Below are positions 41,279 to 50,627 of a stretch of 64,000 bases of DNA, one piece after another. The stretch covers positions 1 to 64,000 of the forward strand of contig NZ_JADPCH010000008.1 of NCBI RefSeq assembly GCF_015670745.1, given 5' to 3'. The first letter of the stretch is position 1, and each line of letters opens with the position of its first letter. The notes under the pieces were generated by a model. That model had not been told where the DNA came from, ran no database searches, and saw only the letters and a list, made by a program, of their open reading frames with translations. This stretch comes from Collinsella aerofaciens. GTDB lineage: Bacteria; Actinomycetota; Coriobacteriia; Coriobacteriales; Coriobacteriaceae. The position numbers and the translations under genes were made by a program.

Positions 41279-43159
41279 ATGCTCAATAATCACGAGGTCA
41301 ATCTAACCGACGAGGAGGCTGCCGCCGAGGTCGCCCGCGTCGCGAAGACCTACCCCGTGGTGCGTTTGCTGTCGGCCGATCAGATTAAGAGCGAGCCTAA
41401 CTGCCTGCTCGCCGGCAATCGGTGCCCTTGTTTGCGTCAGTCGAGTCTTGAGGCCTTGGCAGATTCCGATGAAGTGTCGGAGCAACTGCTCAACGATGGT
41501 GTTGAGTACCGCGCCCGCCTGCGCCCTCTGAAGGTCGAGGGCGAGCCTCATGTCTTACTGATGGTGCGTCCGATCGATGAGCAAGAGGCTGCAGAAGAGG
41601 ACCTTGTCTACACCGACGTGCTGACGAGCGTGCGCAATCGCCGATATTACGAGGAAAAGCTCCGTAGCGCCCGCATGAATGCCGGCGTTGCGGTGATCGA
41701 CCTTGATGATTTTAGGGTCTTCAACGATACGTGTGGCCGTCATGCCGGCGACCTTGCGCTCGGTGCTGTGGCGACGGCCATACGCAGCGGAATTCGTTCG
41801 ACTGACGAGCTCGTACGCTATGGCTGCGACAAGTTTGTGGTCGTCATGCCCAATATTCCCTCCGATGACTTCACCCGTCGCCTGCATCAGGTGTCCGATG
41901 CCGTTCGTTCCACGATTGTTCCGGGCCATGAGTACGTGAGCTTGACGGCATGTGTTGGTGGCCTTCGCATTCATGGCGAGACGGTCGATGAGGGCGTTGG
42001 CCGCGCTGTCCAGTTATTGAGCCGCGCTAAGGCAAAAGCCGGTACGGTCGTGACCGATGCCGATTCCATCGAGGCCTTCCAAAGCGAAAAGCCTTTGGTG
42101 CTTATTGTTGATGACTCCGAGATGAACCGAGCCATTCTCAACGAGATGCTCAAGGACGAGTATTGCATCCTGGAGGCCGACAACGGTCGTACGGCGCTCG
42201 ACATGGTCGACCGCTATGGCGATGAGTTGTCGCTCGTGCTGCTGGATATTGTCATGCCGGGCATAAGCGGCTTTGAGGTGCTGGCCGATCTGTCGCGCCG
42301 ATCGGGTATCGACAATCTGCCTTTTATCATGATTTCGAGCGAAGATTCCGATGATATGGTTCTGCGCGCGTACGAGCTGGGCGCCTCGGACTATATCAAC
42401 CGCCCGTTTGACTCCCGTGTCGTGCGCCGCCGTGTAAGCAACACCATCCGCCTATACGCCAAACAGCGCCGCCTGACGAGCCTGCTGTCCCAGCAGTACA
42501 ACGAGCGCGTCAAGAACAGTCGCATGCTCATCGACATCATGGCCGGCGTCATGGAGCTTCGCAACGGCGAGAGCGGCAGACACGTTACGAACATCGAGAA
42601 GCTGACCGAGCTGCTGCTTGGCTGTCTGGTCCAGCGTAGCGACACCATCTCCCTCGACAATGAGGAACGCTCTACGATTGCCCTGGCTTCGGCGCTGCAC
42701 GATATCGGCAAGATGTCGATTGACGATGCGATTCTCAACAAACCCGGGCGCCTTACGCCCGAGGAGTTCGAGATTATGAAGACGCATACCACGATGGGCG
42801 CCGACATGTTGCTTGAGCTGGGCCGCCATCACGTCGGCAATGCGCTTATGGAATATGCGTACCAGATTGCGCGTTGGCATCACGAGCGCTGGGACGGCAA
42901 GGGTTATCCCGATGGCCTTAAGGGCGACGAGATTCCCATTGCCGCGCAGGTGGTCTCGGTGGCCGACGTGTATGATGCGCTGACGAGCGTGCGCGTGTAC
43001 AAGGACGCTATCCCGCACAAGGAGGCGATCCAGATGATCCTGGACGGTAAGTGCGGCACCTTTAACCCGCTGTTGCTCGAATGCCTGCTCGAGGTGCAAG
43101 ACCGTATTGCCGAGACGTTGGCACGCCCCGCCGACGTCGTTGCGTTTCCCACGATTTAG
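41279..43159 (+). CDS. Degenerate GGDEF - receiver - HD-GYP hybrid signalling protein
   Basis: The 626-residue protein has three recognisable domains. A GGDEF-like domain (about 100-250) reads GCDKF at 182-186 instead of GGDEF, so it is probably inactive or a sensor. A receiver domain (about 272-390) has phospho-acceptor Asp323 in LLDIVMPGISG. A C-terminal HD-GYP domain (about 415-600) has HD at 474-475, the HHERWDGKGYPDG motif and ADVYDALTS, and should hydrolyse cyclic di-GMP. The first 95 residues are unassigned. It is followed 23 bases later by an Hpt protein, implying a phosphorelay onto Asp323. AAAGGG precedes the ATG. Confidence 0.88.
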   Translation: MLNNHEVNLTDEEAAAEVARVAKTYPVVRLLSADQIKSEPNCLLAGNRCPCLRQSSLEALADSDEVSEQLLNDGVEYRARLRPLKVEGEPHVLLMVRPIDEQEAAEEDLVYTDVLTSVRNRRYYEEKLRSARMNAGVAVIDLDDFRVFNDTCGRHAGDLALGAVATAIRSGIRSTDELVRYGCDKFVVVMPNIPSDDFTRRLHQVSDAVRSTIVPGHEYVSLTACVGGLRIHGETVDEGVGRAVQLLSRAKAKAGTVVTDADSIEAFQSEKPLVLIVDDSEMNRAILNEMLKDEYCILEADNGRTALDMVDRYGDELSLVLLDIVMPGISGFEVLADLSRRSGIDNLPFIMISSEDSDDMVLRAYELGASDYINRPFDSRVVRRRVSNTIRLYAKQRRLTSLLSQQYNERVKNSRMLIDIMAGVMELRNGESGRHVTNIEKLTELLLGCLVQRSDTISLDNEERSTIALASALHDIGKMSIDDAILNKPGRLTPEEFEIMKTHTTMGADMLLELGRHHVGNALMEYAYQIARWHHERWDGKGYPDGLKGDEIPIAAQVVSVADVYDALTSVRVYKDAIPHKEAIQMILDGKCGTFNPLLLECLLEVQDRIAETLARPADVVAFPTI

Positions 43160-43182
43160 TTTGACCAAAGGAGTTTTAATCC

Positions 43183-43539
43183 ATGATTTCCATGCGTGAG
43201 GCGTATGAGAAGATCGGCGCTAATTATGATGACGCGTGCGCTCGGCTGATGGGCGGGGAAATGCTTGCCCGCTTTGCCCTCAAGTTTTTGGATGACGAGA
43301 GTATGGACAAGCTGGAGGCCGCCATGGCGGCGGGAGACGCCGAAGGTGCGTTTATGGCAGCGCACACGCTCAAGGGCGTGAGCCAGAACCTGGGATTCGA
43401 TAATCTGTACGAGCCGGCGGTCGTGGTGACCGAGGCGCTGCGCGGCGCCGATACCGTTGACGGCGCCCGCGAGGGGATGCATGCGCTGCAGCAGCAATAT
43501 GCGGCAACGATGTCAGCCCTGCGCGAGGCGGCCGAATAA
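43183..43539 (+). CDS. Hpt phosphotransfer protein
   Basis: The 118-residue helical protein has the Hpt motif AAHTLKGVSQNLGF with the phospho-accepting His61. It should shuttle phosphate between a hybrid kinase and a receiver, most likely the receiver of the upstream HD-GYP protein in the same operon. AAGGAG lies 9 bases before the ATG. No histidine kinase gene is adjacent. Confidence 0.9.
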   Translation: MISMREAYEKIGANYDDACARLMGGEMLARFALKFLDDESMDKLEAAMAAGDAEGAFMAAHTLKGVSQNLGFDNLYEPAVVVTEALRGADTVDGAREGMHALQQQYAATMSALREAAE

Positions 43540-43563
43540 GAGCTTGCGGGCCTTGATGACTAT

Positions 43564-43656
43564 GAGAGTGGATAATCTCCCGTTTTAGGCCCGGTGGCGG
43601 CCTCAAAGTGGGAGATTATCCACTCTCGTTCGATACGTGTCCAATAATCCACTCTC
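43564..43656. repeat. GAGAGTGGATAATCTCCC hairpin with an extra half-copy
   Basis: GAGAGTGGATAATCTCCC (43564-43581) pairs perfectly with GGGAGATTATCCACTCTC (43610-43627). A third, partial copy AATAATCCACTCTC follows at 43643-43656. It lies after the Hpt gene and may end that transcript. Confidence 0.8.
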
Positions 43657-43715
43657 ACCCTTTCTGATTAGTGAATGGCCTATGCGCACTGGCGGGGCTT
43701 TCCGCATGCAATCCA

Positions 43716-43749
43716 TATCGTTGTTCGATAAACTGTTCGAATAACGATA
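43716..43749. promoter_or_regulatory. Candidate operator 1 of the DUF2975/XRE regulator
   Basis: A 34-bp segment bounded by TATCG and CGATA lies 20 bases before the DUF2975 start. A second 34-bp segment with the same ends and a similar interior is at 44761, before the ABC exporter. Confidence 0.55.
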
Positions 43750-43769
43750 GAGTCGATGAGGGTGAGTGT

Positions 43770-44330
43770 ATGTCCAACAGCGTTCAGCGTATGGCCAAGG
43801 CGGGCGAAAATATCAGGAAGCTTGGTTTTTGCATGGCAGCCGTTTTTGCAGGGATGCTCGTCGCTTTTACCGCGTTGGTTGTTTACGTGATCTGGTATGC
43901 GATTGCAAACGTTGCTTCTGTCGATTCTTTCGGCGTCGTGACGCTTCTCGATGGCGGGTGCATCGTTATCCCAAGCGGACTGTGCCTGGCACTCGTCGCG
44001 GGTATTTCGCTTGTCGTTCTGTGTGGGATCAGCCGTAACATCTCGCGAGGCGTCTCGCCCTTTACCAAGACGCATGTGCGGCTTATCCGTGTTCTTGCGC
44101 TTGCCTTTGCTGTTAACGCCGCGGTTTCGCTTATTGGTGCCTACGGATCGGTCAATCTTACCATTGGTGGGCTGGAGCTTTACGTCGTGCCTCATTCCTT
44201 CGTTATTGAGATTTGCCAAGGCGTTGCCTTTGATGCGGGGTCGCTTATCGGCGCGGCTGTCTGTCTGTGTATCTCGGTGATCTGGAGTTATGCCTCGCTG
44301 CTCCAAGAGCAGTCTGACGAGCTTGTGTAG
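43770..44330 (+). CDS. DUF2975 membrane protein
   Basis: The 186-residue protein has four predicted membrane spans (about 20-45, 65-90, 108-130, 145-175). Its architecture and its pairing with a small XRE gene 8 bases downstream match the DUF2975/YozG-type module. There the membrane protein is thought to modulate the regulator. I start at 43770, after GAGGGTGAG; the ATG at 43671 adds residues with no conservation. Function is not established. Confidence 0.8.
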   Translation: MSNSVQRMAKAGENIRKLGFCMAAVFAGMLVAFTALVVYVIWYAIANVASVDSFGVVTLLDGGCIVIPSGLCLALVAGISLVVLCGISRNISRGVSPFTKTHVRLIRVLALAFAVNAAVSLIGAYGSVNLTIGGLELYVVPHSFVIEICQGVAFDAGSLIGAAVCLCISVIWSYASLLQEQSDELV

Positions 44331-44338
44331 GAGGAAGC

Positions 44339-44668
44339 ATGAGCTATCTCATCATCGAGCTTGAGACGCAACTACTTAAGACCGGAAAGACCAGCGCTGA
44401 TCTGATTCGGGCCACGGGGCATACCCCGGCTAATATTTCAAAGCTAAGAAACGGAAAAATAAAAGCTATTCGCCTTAAGACGCTTCTTGATATCTGCGAT
44501 GAACTTGATTGTCAACCGGGAGATATTATTCGGCGGGTGAGTGAGAAAGAGCTTGAGGAGCTTATTGTTGAGCGCGCAAAAAATGTCGTGAGACAGATGC
44601 GGGACGGCGGAGGCAATGAGGCGTTGCTTCCGACATCAGTCTTTGCTGTAGATTTGAGCGATGAGTAG
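44339..44668 (+). CDS. Small XRE (Cro/CI, YozG-like) regulator
   Basis: The 109-residue protein has a YozG-like helix-turn-helix (about 10-70: TSADLIRATGHTPANISKLR and IRLKTLLDICDELDCQPGDI) and a short helical tail. It starts 8 bases after the DUF2975 gene with GTAGGAGGAAGC before the ATG. It probably controls its own operon and the ABC exporter downstream, because matching 34-bp TATCG...CGATA segments precede both. Confidence 0.85.
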   Translation: MSYLIIELETQLLKTGKTSADLIRATGHTPANISKLRNGKIKAIRLKTLLDICDELDCQPGDIIRRVSEKELEELIVERAKNVVRQMRDGGGNEALLPTSVFAVDLSDE

Positions 44669-44707
44669 CATAAAGCGAACAACTATAACGAAATATCAGC
44701 GTAAAGG

Positions 44708-44738
44708 GGCCCGTGTCTAACACGGGTTCTTTCTTTTA
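44708..44738 (+). terminator. Terminator of the DUF2975/XRE operon
   Basis: GGCCCGTGT pairs with ACACGGGTT around a CTA loop, followed by CTTTCTTTTA. Confidence 0.8.
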
Positions 44739-44745
44739 GATTATC

Positions 44746-44794
44746 TTGACAAATATGAGTTATCGAAAAACAATAAAAACTATGAAAAACGATA
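44746..44794 (+). promoter_or_regulatory. Promoter of the ABC exporter with overlapping candidate operator 2
   Basis: TTGACA (44746-44751) is followed after 17 bases by AACAAT (44769-44774). The 34-bp TATCG...CGATA segment (44761-44794) covers the -10 region, so bound regulator would block transcription. Confidence 0.6.
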
Positions 44795-44812
44795 AAGTAA
44801 AGAAGGAACGAT

Positions 44813-45574
44813 ATGAGCGGTTTTGCTATCAGGCAGAACGGGAGGCCAATGAGTGCATCAGCGATAAAGCTATCAAAGGTGTCAAAGCGCTACGGGAAAC
44901 GGCGCGTTTTGCATGACGTTTCCTTCGAGGTGCATCAGTCTGAGCTCTGTGCCCTTGTCGGTGCAAACGGTGCGGGCAAAAGCACGCTTATTAAAATCGT
45001 CTTGGGCCTCTGCGAGCCATCGTCGGGGAGCGTGGAGCTCTTTGGAGGCAAATCAAAGAGAGAGCTTAGCCTGATGCGGACGCGTGTCGGCTATGTGCCA
45101 GATTCCAGCGGAGCATACCAGTCCCTCAGTGCGGTTGAGAATCTTCGGATCCGATGTGCGGAATGGGGGCTTGATGAGAAACGTGAGGTTCCTCGCGTTT
45201 TGAGTCTAGTTGGACTGGACGTCGAAGAGAAAAAGAGCGTAAGCAGTTTTTCTCTGGGAATGAAACGGCGGCTGGATATAGCTACGGCTTTGTTGGGTGA
45301 CACTGACCTGCTTATTTTTGATGAGCCAGCAAACGGTTTGGACCCGCTGGGCATCGAGAGTATATGGGCCCTTATCGGTCGATTGAATCGAGAACAGGGT
45401 AAGACCATGCTCATCTCTAGCCATGATTTGGATGAGTTGGCATCAGTTGCAACAAGTTGCGTGTTTATTCATGACGGCGAACTGCTGAAAAAGGAATCGA
45501 TGGACGTCATAAGGGATGAGGCGTCGTCCCTAAAAGAGTATTACAGGTGCTTGATGAAGGCGGTCTCGCTATGA
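44813..45574 (+). CDS. ABC exporter ATP-binding protein
   Basis: The 253-residue ATPase has Walker A GANGAGKSTLIK, signature SFSLGMKRRLDIATALL, Walker B LLIFDEPANGLDPLG and switch ISSHDLDELA. It is of the DRA/CcmA-like type that drives two-permease drug or lantibiotic-immunity exporters. GAAGGAACG precedes the ATG. Its stop overlaps the next gene by 4 bases (ATGA). The cluster is more AT-rich than most of the window, and its promoter carries a probable XRE operator. Confidence 0.9.
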   Translation: MSGFAIRQNGRPMSASAIKLSKVSKRYGKRRVLHDVSFEVHQSELCALVGANGAGKSTLIKIVLGLCEPSSGSVELFGGKSKRELSLMRTRVGYVPDSSGAYQSLSAVENLRIRCAEWGLDEKREVPRVLSLVGLDVEEKKSVSSFSLGMKRRLDIATALLGDTDLLIFDEPANGLDPLGIESIWALIGRLNREQGKTMLISSHDLDELASVATSCVFIHDGELLKKESMDVIRDEASSLKEYYRCLMKAVSL

Positions 45575-46392
45575 AGCGGGCGATCCATCCCATAAAGGCA
45601 GATATGATGCGTTTGCACAGGATGTTTCCGGCGAAGTTTGGTCTTGCGCTTATTCTGGCGTTCGGCCTTCTCTTCGGTGTCTTTCTAAAAAACGGAACAA
45701 CGTTGCTCGCCTTTGGCAATAGCGTTTTTGGGGAGGATATTGGTTTCTGGAATGTAATCGATCCTTCTGCACCCGATGAGTCCCTTGTGCGCAGTGCTTT
45801 TGCCGGCACGTCTCTGTTCGTTCCGCTCATCGTTTGCCTGGCGATTTTACAGGAGCGTGGCTATGAAGAGGGACACCGAATTTCTTCAGCAAGAGGTCTT
45901 ACCCGCTTTAATGGGGTCCTAGCACATGTGCTTTCGTCTGCTTTAATAATTGGCGCAGCATATAGTGCGCTTTGCCTTCTTCTTTTTGCAATAGCGATAA
46001 CACGTGGAGGGCAAAACTATGCGCATAGCATGCTGGCTGCATTTTTGCCCGCAATGATAATCAACGCCGTATTGGTGATATCGGTTGCGTTGGAGACGGT
46101 AACCATCTATCGGATTACAAGCAGCGCTGTATTTAGCGGGGCTGTGATAATAATCGGATTTGTCATGAGCTTGACGCTCTACGGAACTTACCTTCAGGCG
46201 CCCATACCGTCCTTGCGATGGATTTTCCTTCTTCCGGGGCCGTATCTTGGAGTCGGAAGTGCTCTTGGGTATAGCGATATGGGGCAGCTGACGCTTCTGG
46301 GATATGGCGTGGCAGCCAGCTGTCTATCGGTATTGATTTACGCTCTCGTGAGCTTTCGCGCTGGGGGTGTGTTCAATGGCTCGTCAGATTAA
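45571..46392 (+). CDS. ABC exporter permease subunit 1
   Basis: The 273-residue protein has about six membrane spans (first AKFGLALILAFGLLFGVFL, about 22-40). The pattern is typical of ABC-2-type permeases: a long loop after span 1, then a conserved run before span 2. It overlaps the ATPase gene by 4 bases and the second permease gene by 17, so all three are one unit. Substrate unknown. Confidence 0.82.
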   Translation: MKRAIHPIKADMMRLHRMFPAKFGLALILAFGLLFGVFLKNGTTLLAFGNSVFGEDIGFWNVIDPSAPDESLVRSAFAGTSLFVPLIVCLAILQERGYEEGHRISSARGLTRFNGVLAHVLSSALIIGAAYSALCLLLFAIAITRGGQNYAHSMLAAFLPAMIINAVLVISVALETVTIYRITSSAVFSGAVIIIGFVMSLTLYGTYLQAPIPSLRWIFLLPGPYLGVGSALGYSDMGQLTLLGYGVAASCLSVLIYALVSFRAGGVFNGSSD

Positions 46393-47194
46393 AAGACTTC
46401 TCCAGTCAGAATGGAAGCATGCGAGCAAATGGGCGTACGCCTTAATCCTGGTAATTTATGCGTGCATGGTGGTATTGCAGCTTAATTCTTTCCCGATGTG
46501 GTTCTGTAGCCTCCGTGAGAACAGTTTCTTGGGCTTTTTCCCAGACCCGACGCTTCGGCTATCGGCAGAGGATGTCCTTCTATTTGGTAATTCAGAGGTT
46601 TTTCGCGGTCTGCTGTTCAACGTAGCCCCGTTGGCTCATGCATTGTTCTTTCCGTTCATCGCGGCTTGCATTGTGCCGCGCTTTGTCAGTTCGGGCTTTA
46701 TTGAGGAACCGTGGGGGTTGTCGGAGGCTCGGGGAGGGAAGCGTGTGTGCGCTATCGTTGCGCGAGTGGTGCTGTCTTCTTTTGCCCTTTTGGGCGCGTT
46801 TATCCTGTCGAGTGTCGTTTTGTACTGTCTTAACTGCGTAATCGTTTTGGATGCTCAGCAGTATTTCAACCTGAATATTTTTTGCTATCGACTTCTTCTG
46901 GCGAGTGTCGTCTGCCTTGCATACGTGGTCTCTTGCGTGGTTGCTGTTTCCTATTTTGGATCCGGCTTCGGTCCGATTGGCATACTGCTGCTTGTCAACG
47001 TTGTAGCGATCTACATACAGCTCGGGGCCAACTCCATGCTTCCGCTTCCAGCCTCGATGCTCATGTGGATTTGTGGCGTGACCCCGTTGGGGAATAGTCA
47101 ATGCGCCTCGATTCTAATTGACTGCCTAATCAATGTAGCAAGCGTTTTCACCATTTGCTTTACCGTAGACCGATTGCGGTCGAGATTTCTTTGA
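46376..47194 (+). CDS. ABC exporter permease subunit 2
   Basis: The 272-residue protein has about six membrane spans (YALILVIYACMVVLQLN near 20-36, then several between 85 and 265) and the same layout as the preceding permease, without close sequence similarity. The start at 46376 follows GGGGGTGTG and overlaps the upstream gene. The two permeases and the ATPase would form a heterodimeric exporter, plausibly for an antimicrobial peptide or small molecule. Confidence 0.8.
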   Translation: MARQIKRLLQSEWKHASKWAYALILVIYACMVVLQLNSFPMWFCSLRENSFLGFFPDPTLRLSAEDVLLFGNSEVFRGLLFNVAPLAHALFFPFIAACIVPRFVSSGFIEEPWGLSEARGGKRVCAIVARVVLSSFALLGAFILSSVVLYCLNCVIVLDAQQYFNLNIFCYRLLLASVVCLAYVVSCVVAVSYFGSGFGPIGILLLVNVVAIYIQLGANSMLPLPASMLMWICGVTPLGNSQCASILIDCLINVASVFTICFTVDRLRSRFL

Positions 47195-47232
47195 TTGTTT
47201 GTGAGGGATAATCATACCGAGCATACCAAATA

Positions 47233-47268
47233 CAGGGGGCGGGTACCGTGGCTGGTGTCCGCCCCCTG
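47233..47268. terminator. Bidirectional terminator between convergent operons
   Basis: CAGGGGGCGG (47233-47242) pairs perfectly with CCGCCCCCTG (47259-47268). It lies between the ends of the exporter and the glutamyl hydrolase genes. Confidence 0.7.
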
Positions 47269-47301
47269 GCATGGAAGGTTTAAGCCTGTGTGATTCGTGA
47301 A

Positions 47302-48111
47302 CTAGCGGGCCTGCTTAACCTTTGCCGCTGCCTCGACAAACGACTTCCACAGGTTAAAGTCGGTCTCGAGCGTCTTCCACGTGTACTCGGGATGCCATTG
47401 CACGCCCAGGCAGAACGGCTGGCCTTCGACTTCGATGCACTCGGGAACGCCGTCGGTTGCCTTGGCGACCAAGCGCGTGCTTTTACCCAGACGATCGACG
47501 CAGCAGTGGTGTGCGGAGTTGGTCTGGATCAGCCTGTGCCCGCCAACCGCGCGTTCGAGCAGCGAGCCCTGCACAACCTCGACGGGATGCACGGGGTCGT
47601 TGAGTACGTGGGTATGGCGCCACTGCGTGCGGCCCTCGCGAGCGCCCAGGCTCGGCACATCCATGCACAGGGTGCCGTCGGTAGCGACGTTGAGCAGCTG
47701 TGTGCCGCGGCACGTGGTAAAGAGCGGCTTTTTGGCGCGAAGCACCTCGCCGACCAGCTTAAACTCAAAGCTATCGCGGATCTCGCAGCAGAGGGTGGGG
47801 TCGTAGGGTCGATCATCGCCCCAGCGTTTGGGATTGACATCGGGGCCGCCGGGAATGGCGATGCCGTCGGCGATATCGACGTAATGACGGATGACCTCAA
47901 TGTCCTCGGTGATGGACATCTGCAGCGGCAGGCCGCCAGCGGCAAGGATGGCATCGACAAAGACACTTGCGATTTCCTCGTTGGGGGAGAGCATCTCGGT
48001 TAAAAACGGCTCTGCCTCTTCCCAGCGCGGTGCGACGAGGATGAGTGGGCGGTCGGCGGGGGCGACGTCGACGTGCGGGGTGTAGGACGATGAAGTACGG
48101 GTTCCGATCAT
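47302..48111 (-). CDS. Class I glutamine amidotransferase-like gamma-glutamyl hydrolase (PuuD-like)
   Basis: The 269-residue protein has the nucleophile Cys134 in FTTCRGTQLLNV, an oxyanion region AIPGGPDVNPKRWGD and the catalytic His in GVQWHPEY. It belongs to the peptidase C26 group (gamma-glutamyl-GABA or folate-type hydrolases). It lies downstream of a polar amino acid ABC importer on the same strand, so it may release glutamate from imported gamma-glutamyl compounds. That link is inference from position. A CGTGGGA/TCCCACG hairpin lies in the 87-base gap between them. Confidence 0.85.
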   Translation of the reverse strand: MIGTRTSSSYTPHVDVAPADRPLILVAPRWEEAEPFLTEMLSPNEEIASVFVDAILAAGGLPLQMSITEDIEVIRHYVDIADGIAIPGGPDVNPKRWGDDRPYDPTLCCEIRDSFEFKLVGEVLRAKKPLFTTCRGTQLLNVATDGTLCMDVPSLGAREGRTQWRHTHVLNDPVHPVEVVQGSLLERAVGGHRLIQTNSAHHCCVDRLGKSTRLVAKATDGVPECIEVEGQPFCLGVQWHPEYTWKTLETDFNLWKSFVEAAAKVKQAR

Positions 48112-48198
48112 AGGTGCGGCTTTCGAATCTGAAGGTGACAGGGCGCATGAGAGACGTGGGACGACGCTTTCAATGGATTTATCCCACGGGGTGGCTGG

Positions 48199-48963
<765 letters not shown>

Positions 48964-48999
48964 GGTACTCGGCTCCTTATGACTTGAAATGGTAAATCG

Positions 49000-49833
49000 T
49001 TAGCGGATGATGGTCGCGCCGGTCTTGTGCGAAACATAGACAGCGGCCTTGTTGATCGCGACGTTGATGAGGATGTAGATGACCGCGATTACCAGGTAGA
49101 CCGACACGAGGGCGTCGTAGTTGGTAATGAGCACGCGGGCATTTTGCATGAGGTCGGGGTAGCTCACCACGTAGGAGACGGTGGTGTCTTTGACTACGAC
49201 CACAAGCTGCGAAATCAACGACGGAATGATAAACCGAATCGCCTGCGGTAACACGATTTTAAAGGTGATTTTAGCCTTGGAGAGACCGAGCGCCTGGGCC
49301 GCCTCGACCTGCCCGCGCGGCACGGCGTTGACACCGGCGCGGAAAATCTCGGCCAGTACGCCGGCTGCGGCGAGCGCGACGGGGAGCGTGAGCATCCAAA
49401 ACGACGGTAGCGCGATCTTGTACTGGGGTAGCACCAAAAAGAAGAAATAGATGAACAGAAGGCTCGGCACGCCGCGGAAGAAATCGGTGAGCACACGGCA
49501 GACCAAATACAGCGGCTTAATGTCGCTCGTGCGGCCGAGCATAAGGGCTAAGCCCAGCACCAGCGCGATGGCGCCAGCGGTGAGTGCGACTTTAACGGTG
49601 CCCTCAAAGCCGGCAAGCAGGAACTTCCAAGTGGTGAGGTGCGTAAAGAAATACCAATAGTGGACCGAAAGCTGACCGGTCACATAAAAGCGCTGCAGTA
49701 CCAGGGCGACGAGCACGGCGACGGCAACAAGCGAGATGGCGGTGCCGATGCGAATCTTGGCGCGCATCTTGGGGCCGGGGGCCTCGTAGAGCGCATCGCG
49801 CATGGTAAGCGCAGGGGAGGAATGCTTGCTCAT
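49000..49833 (-). CDS. Polar amino acid ABC transporter permease 2
   Basis: The 277-residue protein has an N-terminal extension of about 30 residues and then five or so spans. The EAA-loop region reads VEAAQALGLSKAKITFKIVLPQAI, typical of His/Glu/Gln permeases. It overlaps the other permease gene by 4 bases. Confidence 0.9.
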   Translation of the reverse strand: MSKHSSPALTMRDALYEAPGPKMRAKIRIGTAISLVAVAVLVALVLQRFYVTGQLSVHYWYFFTHLTTWKFLLAGFEGTVKVALTAGAIALVLGLALMLGRTSDIKPLYLVCRVLTDFFRGVPSLLFIYFFFLVLPQYKIALPSFWMLTLPVALAAAGVLAEIFRAGVNAVPRGQVEAAQALGLSKAKITFKIVLPQAIRFIIPSLISQLVVVVKDTTVSYVVSYPDLMQNARVLITNYDALVSVYLVIAVIYILINVAINKAAVYVSHKTGATIIR

Positions 49834-50489
49834 CGGAGGATCCTCACCTTCTTATCGATGTAGTTGCCAATGTGGCTCACCACAAAGGCCGTGCCCAGGT
49901 AGCCGAGCGCCGAGATAAAGAACGCGGCGACGCCGCCGAGCGAGCGCGTGTTGATGTAACTCACCACGCCGGTGAGCTCCTGCGGTTTAAGCGGTACCTG
50001 ACTGCCGAGCGCGGTGGTGAGCATGACGGCGATAAAGAGGTTGGTCATGGGCAGCACGCTCGAGCGCAGCGCCTGCGGAATCACGATCTTGGCGAGGATG
50101 CGGTTAAAGCTCATGCCGAGCGAGCGGGCGGCTTCCACCTGGCCGACACCGACGGTGTTGATGCCGCTCATAAAGTTCTCGGAACCAAAGGCAGAACCCA
50201 AGAGCACCGTAGCGACGATAACGCAGGTGCGGTAGGGCAGAACAACCTTGAGCGGCGGCAGCGCGTAGACGACGATGATAAGCAGCGCGATGCCGGGGAT
50301 GTTACGGAAGACCTGGACATACAGGTCGCCAAAGACGCGCAGCGGCTTGAGCGGCGACACGCGCATCACGGTGACGGCGACGGCCAGTACCATGGCGATG
50401 GCAAACGACTCAAGCGTCATGCCCCAGGTTGCTAGCAGCGCGTCGATATAGTTCTGGCCATAGAGTGACCAGAGCCCGGAGAGACTCAT
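49830..50489 (-). CDS. Polar amino acid ABC transporter permease 1
   Basis: The 219-residue protein has five or so spans and the EAA motif VEAARSLGMSFNRILAKIVIPQAL. It pairs with the overlapping permease 2 as a heterodimer. A hairpin at 50514 lies between it and the binding-protein gene and probably keeps permease levels below those of the lipoprotein. Confidence 0.9.
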   Translation of the reverse strand: MSLSGLWSLYGQNYIDALLATWGMTLESFAIAMVLAVAVTVMRVSPLKPLRVFGDLYVQVFRNIPGIALLIIVVYALPPLKVVLPYRTCVIVATVLLGSAFGSENFMSGINTVGVGQVEAARSLGMSFNRILAKIVIPQALRSSVLPMTNLFIAVMLTTALGSQVPLKPQELTGVVSYINTRSLGGVAAFFISALGYLGTAFVVSHIGNYIDKKVRILR

Positions 50490-50513
50490 GCGGACCTCCC
50501 GCCGATAAGGAAA

Positions 50514-50539
50514 GGGGCTCCCGTGTGTACGGAAGCCCC
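50514..50539 (-). terminator. Intercistronic attenuator hairpin
   Basis: On the minus strand GGGGCTTCCGT pairs with ACGGGAGCCCC around a short loop and is followed by TTTCCTT. It sits between the binding-protein and permease genes, where partial termination is common. Confidence 0.65.
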
Positions 50540-50627
50540 GACAACTCAGTGAGGAAACAGTTTACCGCAATAAAGCGCATCATGCGTTTCCATATGGTTT
50601 CGTTGCGGCCGTTACCAGGCTCGCTGC

